Source of the DNA: Hydrangea macrophylla
Lineage: Eukaryota; Streptophyta; Magnoliopsida; Cornales; Hydrangeaceae
Length of the DNA: 64,000 nucleotides
Reading direction: 5' to 3'
NCBI GenBank assembly: GCA_033977485.1
Contig: CM066994.1
Coordinates: forward strand, 25,202,681 to 25,266,680
This document shows positions 59,175 through 64,000 of the stretch, piece after piece. How positions within the stretch are numbered: the stretch's first letter is position 1; each line of letters starts with the position of its first letter. The translations under genes were made by a program, and so were the position numbers. The notes under the pieces are model-generated. The model was not told where the DNA came from. It saw only the letters and a list, made by a program, of their open reading frames with translations, and ran no database searches.

Positions 59175-59794
59175 TTTAAAAATTATCACCAAGACTATGT
59201 ATGTGTGCCCAAGTCACTCTCACAATGATAGTTTAAAGTGACCACAGAATAGTCTTTAATAACAAATATAATATCTAAACAATATAATCATAAAACAATA
59301 TGCCTAATTAAGTAAATATTTCTGCACATAATGGTATTCTCATTAGTAGGGGTCATTTCGTTTAGTTATCAGATCCCAATTAATCATAAGGCTGATTCTG
59401 ATTGTTTTCAACCATCGAGGTTTCCTGGTTCTTCGTTTAGTTGCACAAAGTGCTAATTTCAAGTACATGTCCTTTGATGTTGGCTCAGTATCGATCCTCG
59501 TCCTCAACTTGATACCCAGCCAATATCGATCCTCGTCCTCAACTTGAGGAGATTTGGTGATGACTGCACTACTGTGTCAATATTTTGTTTTTGATGATTT
59601 GGGGTATGGATCGCATTGTTCGCATTATAAGTTTACATTACCGCAATATATACACACAAATTTTAGAGCTTGTTGCACATATGCTTTTCCAGTACAGCTG
59701 AGAGTTTAGAAGAATGTCAATTGTATATTGTTTATTCGTCGGTTGAGTCTAGACTAAGATAATAAATTGAACAATGTCAACTGTATATTGTTTA

Positions 59795-59900
59795 TGAGTA
59801 ATATTTGGGGCACTAATAAATTCCACTAAGTACCACTAGAAGAGAGATAGAGTGTGTTAGTAAGTGTTAATGAAATTTGTTAGTGCCCCTAGCATTGCCC
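59795..59900. mobile_element. Foldback MITE, family A, perfect 9-bp duplication
   Basis: 106 bp, TIR words GGGGCACTAATAAA and TTTGTTAGTGCCCC, flanked by TATTGTTTA at 59786-59794 and 59901-59909. A shorter relative of the MITE in the RLP intron at 28651-28817. Confidence 0.85.
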
Positions 59901-59986
59901 TATTGTTTATTCATCGGTTGAGTCTAGACTCAGATAATAAATTGAACGGCAAGATTAGTTCTGATACCATATTGAAAATTTGCTAT

Positions 59987-60092
59987 GATTAATCTGTATT
60001 CGTGGTATTAGGTTGTTACATTAGTGTAACAACCTACATTTCATTCAATTTTAAACTTGCATTTCCATGATTAATCTGTATTCGTGGTATTA
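59987..60092. repeat. Direct repeat flanking a TGTAACAACC palindrome
   Basis: ATGATTAATCTGTATTCGTG (then GTATTA) occurs at about 59987 and 60068. Between the copies lies GGTTGTTACA TTAG TGTAACAACC, a 24-bp palindrome with LTR-end-like halves. Confidence 0.75.
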
Positions 60093-62873
60093 TTTTCAAT
60101 TTGCAACTCTCATGTTTAAATCTTATTACTTGTTTTATATCATATCGAAATTCTTGTTGGGGTCAAACTGCAATTTTATAAATTTAGTAATACCTGTGAT
60201 TTGGTTCCAAATCTGTACTTTCAAAACTGTGAAAATAATTACTTCTGACTTAGACTGTATTTTCATATAACCGAAAAATTAATTCTTACGCTAAAATGAA
60301 TTTTCTATATTTTTGTGGTGATCACCGCGCCACGAAAATACCAGTTCATGTGCGAAAAACTGTCCGCGCCGCGATAAACTTCCCTTTGGAATCTACGTAA
60401 AGCAAGATTTGACATTTGCTTTGTTTCCATTTATGGCAACTAATGATTGATAGGACTTTGTTTGGGAATGCATTTTGTGAGTGTTACATTCTTATGCCAT
60501 AAATTGTTTTACCCAAACACCCCTATAGTTCCTAGACATCTTGTTTATGGCTTGTTTGGGAGTGTATTGTATGTGTGTGTAAATGTTGGGACTTAAGCTT
60601 TAATACCCAAACAATCAAGCTTGACCCCTATGAACCTATTTGGCCCCTACACTATGTTTACAGCAGATTGTGCATGTGGATTCATGTATATACGTATATG
60701 CATTTTGTGTAATTAGTATTTAGAAAACAATTTTGATTTTGTTGAGTGTTGATCATGATTCTTGGGCTCTAAGTTCTCCAAAATTGGTTTTCTATATAAA
60801 CACACACACACAGCTCACAATCTGCACACTCTTTAGAAACTAAAAATCAGAGAGAATTAGAGGGAGACACATAGAGTTTACTTACATAAATTCCGGAGAG
60901 AGAAAGCTCTTCTCCATAGCTTGAAGCTTGAACTTGGAGATTCTTATTTCTTGATTTCGTTCTCAACAAACACTGCGCTTCTATCTCAGTGAGTCTTCTA
61001 AACTCAATTTGAATGTAATATATGCTTGTTTACAGTATGCATTAGCCAAATTTTAAAATCACCATTGATGATTTCATGTTTGAACTCCATCGCTTGAAAA
61101 TCATGATTTTTCAACCTTAACCAAAATGAGTTTTTAGAGATGATTATGAAAGATTATAGTTCATAAAAGCTGCAGTTAAAATATTAGAGCCTAATTTATT
61201 CGTATTGCAACGTATGTAAGAAAAGAAGTTTTAACGCCTCTCGTTTTTCGTAAAATCCGAAAGCTACGGATCGATTCGTGTTAAATTAATTGTAGATTCT
61301 TAATCCTTGCAGAAAAATGAAGAGATTCATATATTACATGTCATATAAACTTTCATATTCGAAAATGGGTCAAAATTGGCTTTGAAACTGAAAACAGGGG
61401 ATTCTCCACGAAGAAGATGAACCCTCAGCTTCACCTCACGTGTGCAATCGCGTGAGCGAGGGTCACGCGAGCGACTCCTCACATGAGCGGCCCCGCGCGC
61501 GCGACCTGTGTAGACTTTGACAGTTAGAAATTTTTATAAGAAAATCGAAAAATGAGCATATCGTGCGAACAGCCCCCGCGAGCGACCCGTCATGCGAGCG
61601 TCCCGCGCGAGCGACCTGCCCTTTTCTGGTTTTTGTCTATTTTCTGTTAAGGGACTGTTTGTATAAATTTTTATGAGTTTTTAAAGTACTGTTTTGGAGT
61701 TATACTAAATCTGAATCCCGATTGTTATGTTTGGGTTATAAAAGAAATGAATTTTGGCTTATTTATCCTCGTAGGCTCGCTGTTCTTATGCTTCAGTAAT
61801 TTGCATTTCTGTATAAAGTTACATGTCATACATGGGGAGTCAGTTATACATACATGGTGAGTGTTGGTCAGTGTGAAAAGTGTATGTGGATGAGATTGTG
61901 TTATGGACACTCCCTGGTAATGGTGTACCAAAGTGTGAAGTTTTGAGAACGTGGCTAGAGTATCTTTGAAATGCAATGGTGACAAAACTTGGACACTCCC
62001 TGGCGCCCATGGTAGCGCTAAAGTGTGTGACGCCAAACTTGGACATTCCCTGCCACCCAGGGTAGTGCTAAAGTGTGGCCTACTGGACACTCCCCGGCAT
62101 ACGTAGTATAGCTAAAGTGTGAGGTATTGGACACTCCCTGGTACCCCGTACTAAAGCGTGAGGCAAACTGGACACTCCCTGGTTCCCCGTTACTATAGTG
62201 TAGTCACCTTAGTATTTCAAGGATACTGGAATGCGAGAGTGGGTTGATGTGTTGTCGAGAGAAAAGAGTCGGTAAGATGAGATTGGTTGCATTGTTCTCA
62301 TACACGGTCACATGTATTATAAATTAAAGTTTATAATGTTATCCATACTGTTTTATAATGTGAACTCATTTCTATATTGTTAACCTATTGCAAAATGGAA
62401 CCATGAAATGGAAAATATTCAGTGAGTATGTTTTTACATTCAAGTATGTGTTTTTAATACTCACCAGCTCCAAGTAGCTGATGGCATTGATGCACCCTGA
62501 ACATTCGTGTCTAGGTTTTTTAGGTTATGATCGGGCTGAACATTATTACTATGCTAATTGAGAACGACTGTCTATGAAGAGAAATAATTTTTTTTATACT
62601 GTCTTAGTTGATAAACTGAATTTTGTAATAAGGATGACTGTAATGGATCATAGATATTATTTTTTTTCAAGGCGGTCTGTGCCTTTAGTAATCACGTGCT
62701 GTAATAATTAATAATTTGGAAAAATTTTTGTAAGCCTTGATTGCTCTACTCTGATTTATATTATTATGTTGTTCGACGTTTGGAACAGAATCGATCCTTC
62801 AAACTGATGCGACCTACGGATCCATAAAGGAAATTAAACGCTTTCCTTATTTATACTACGTTGGGGCATGACA
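60024..62873 (+). repeat. 5' LTR of a further Ty3/gypsy-type element
   Basis: The right end is firm: TTGGGGCATGACA followed at 62882 by a primer-binding site. The left end is placed at TGTAACAACC (60024), the best inverted partner nearby, but is uncertain. A TATA box TATATAAACAC lies near 60795. R/U5-like DNA contains reiterated CGCGAGCGACC words (61450-61615) and the 61905-62205 tandem array. The long, AT-rich LTR without coding frames resembles the solo LTRs at 31619 and 39661. Confidence 0.6.
61905..62210 (+). repeat. Tandem array of six GGACACTCCCTGG units
   Basis: Units start at 61905, 61991, 62041, 62085, 62129 and 62170. Each is GGACAYTCCCYGG, a variable CCC/GGG stretch and CTAAAGTGTG. 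Spacing is mostly 41-50 bp. Confidence 0.9.
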
Positions 62874-62881
62874 GGATTTAG

Positions 62882-62897
62882 TGGTATTAGAGCCAGG
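62882..62897 (+). other. Primer-binding site, tRNA-iMet type
   Basis: TGGTATTAGAGCCAGG eight bases after the LTR end; one mismatch to the usual TGGTATCAGAGCCAGG. Confidence 0.85.
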
Positions 62898-63074
62898 TTA
62901 TCTCAGAATAGTTTAGCCCGGTTAGGGTTTACCAGTATAGACCCGATTCCACATTCTGCTAGCTTAAGCTTTGCACACCCGATGATATGACAGGAGGACA
63001 AACCTGGCACCCAAACGCCTAAGATTATTTCTGTTAAGATTAGCCTTGATATAAGTTAGTGCCTTTTGTCAGGT

Positions 63075-63581
63075 ATGGATCCAGTGCAGCCACACTTTGT
63101 ACCCGATAGATTTGGAGGACATTGGGTGACACCCGGGGCAGTAGTCCCAGCTTTCCTTGATTTATACCACACAGCTATCGAGCAGCTAGCTTCAGCGACA
63201 GTAGAGTTGGATCTGTGGCACCAGGTCCATGTTGTGGGTATTGTTGACTTGACCCGTATTCGTCTAGAGCTCTTCTATTTTGCAGAGGCTCAGCGGCTAG
63301 TGCTAGTCGAGATTGTGAGATTGGTTGGTAGTGACACTTTTCATATCCCTCTTGAGATCCAGATTGTGCACGCTCATCTCGCACAGCTGGAGATGCCCCC
63401 ACCTGTTATTCTCGAGGAGGAGCCAGTAGTTCCTCTCGCCGGAGATATTGATGATATAGTTTTCCAGGTGGGCCCTTTTGTTATGGAGGACGATGATGAT
63501 GAGGAGGGAGAGGACGGCATGGGCTTAGATGACTTCACTGCTGAACTCGAGGAGGAGCTAGCACTTGAGCTGGTTTCCTAA
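63075..63581 (+). CDS. Unrecognised acidic reading frame of the LTR element
   Basis: 168 residues from ATG 63075 (MDPVQPHFVPDRFGGHW). This is the first ATG of the long frame, about 180 bp after the primer site, where gag should begin. The first half is hydrophobic and probably helical (LDLYHTAIEQLASATVELDL, FYFAEAQRLVLVEIVRLVG). The second half is Pro-rich, then very acidic (MEDDDDEEGEDGMGLDDF). It lacks a zinc knuckle or other Gag motif I know. After the stop at 63579-63581 another frame continues to about 63732 (SSVFDMVGPFHVQRFCPVD), suggesting a frameshift in a longer protein of about 220 residues. It may be a lineage-specific gag start or the only gene of a non-autonomous element. Function unknown. 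Confidence 0.5.
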   Translation: MDPVQPHFVPDRFGGHWVTPGAVVPAFLDLYHTAIEQLASATVELDLWHQVHVVGIVDLTRIRLELFYFAEAQRLVLVEIVRLVGSDTFHIPLEIQIVHAHLAQLEMPPPVILEEEPVVPLAGDIDDIVFQVGPFVMEDDDDEEGEDGMGLDDFTAELEEELALELVS

Positions 63582-63946
63582 GGAGGTGTCGGTTGAGTCG
63601 GATGCCCCGAGGCATGCTTCATCACCGGCCTCACATAGCAGTGTTTTTGATATGGTGGGCCCGTTCCATGTTCAGCGATTTTGCCCCGTTGACTCGCTGG
63701 ATCTTCTGATGGATGCCTATGGAGATGACTAATTATTTAGGTACAACCTTTTACATATTAACTATATTGACTAGTAGCACTATCTATTTTTGCAAACTGT
63801 ATTTACATGCATCTGAGTATAGGACAATGACCCCATTTCTGGCATTAACTCTTGCATGGACGATGTACGTCATAACCCATACAGATAGGGTATGAATTGA
63901 ACTGATCATACACGCTTTTTGTATCTGCTTGACGAGAAGTTATATA

Positions 63947-64000
63947 CTCCCTCCGTCCCATTTTATGTGTCCATCTTTCCTTTTTGGGATGTCCCAAAAT
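63947..64000. mobile_element. Stowaway-like MITE end, cut by the window edge
   Basis: CTCCCTCCGTCCCATTTTAT directly after TA. This is the classic terminal sequence of plant Stowaway (Tc1/mariner) MITEs with TA target. The rest is outside the window. Confidence 0.85.

Overview
This is a plant nuclear genome window, most likely from a eudicot. The evidence is plant-type Ty3/gypsy and Ty1/copia retrotransposons in nested order, a tRNA-derived SINE, Stowaway-like and Mutator-like MITEs, long CT/GA microsatellites, and one intact-looking host gene for a Cf-9-like leucine-rich-repeat receptor-like protein (RLP). I cannot fix the species from sequence alone. I see no bacterial genes, rRNA, tRNA genes or CRISPR arrays.

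Layout. 0.3-9.6 kb: a complete but decayed minus-strand chromovirus (Tekay/Del type, long LTRs, 5-bp target duplication ATAAG). 10.4-10.7 kb: a broken duplicate of the promoter and first codons of the RLP gene that lies intact at 25.8 kb. 11.1-22.1 kb: a minus-strand Tat-lineage Ty3/gypsy element (target duplication TATAT). It has gag, protease, RT, RNase H, a second RNase H-like domain and integrase, and between integrase and the 3' LTR a separate intron-containing gene on the opposite strand. 22.1-25.5 kb: AT-rich DNA without genes. 25.8-31.0 kb: the RLP gene, two exons that join in frame to 1050 codons, with two foldback MITEs in its intron. 31.6-34.2 kb: a solo LTR. 34.2-38.3 kb: old repeats and a MITE. 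38.3-42.9 kb: a minus-strand LTR split by another solo LTR (target duplication CGTTA). 43.3-53.0 kb: a three-layer nest, in which an old copia relic is interrupted by a younger copia element (43.6-52.3), which is itself interrupted by a deleted Tat derivative (46.4-50.2, target duplication TTAGT). 53-60 kb: AT-rich DNA with microsatellites, several foldback MITEs and a SINE sitting inside one MITE. 60.0-64.0 kb: the 5' LTR, primer-binding site and an unrecognised acidic reading frame of a further LTR element, and at the very end the start of a Stowaway-like element.

How it fits together. The RLP is the only gene here I would call functional host coding DNA: a secreted-ectodomain, single-pass membrane receptor of the immunity type. 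Everything else is transposable-element DNA or unassigned spacer. All retroelement genes carry stops or frameshifts, so none looks autonomous. The most interesting parts are the spliced antisense gene of the Tat element, the 29-bp hairpin minisatellite beside it, and the recent expansion of identical-length LRR units in the RLP.
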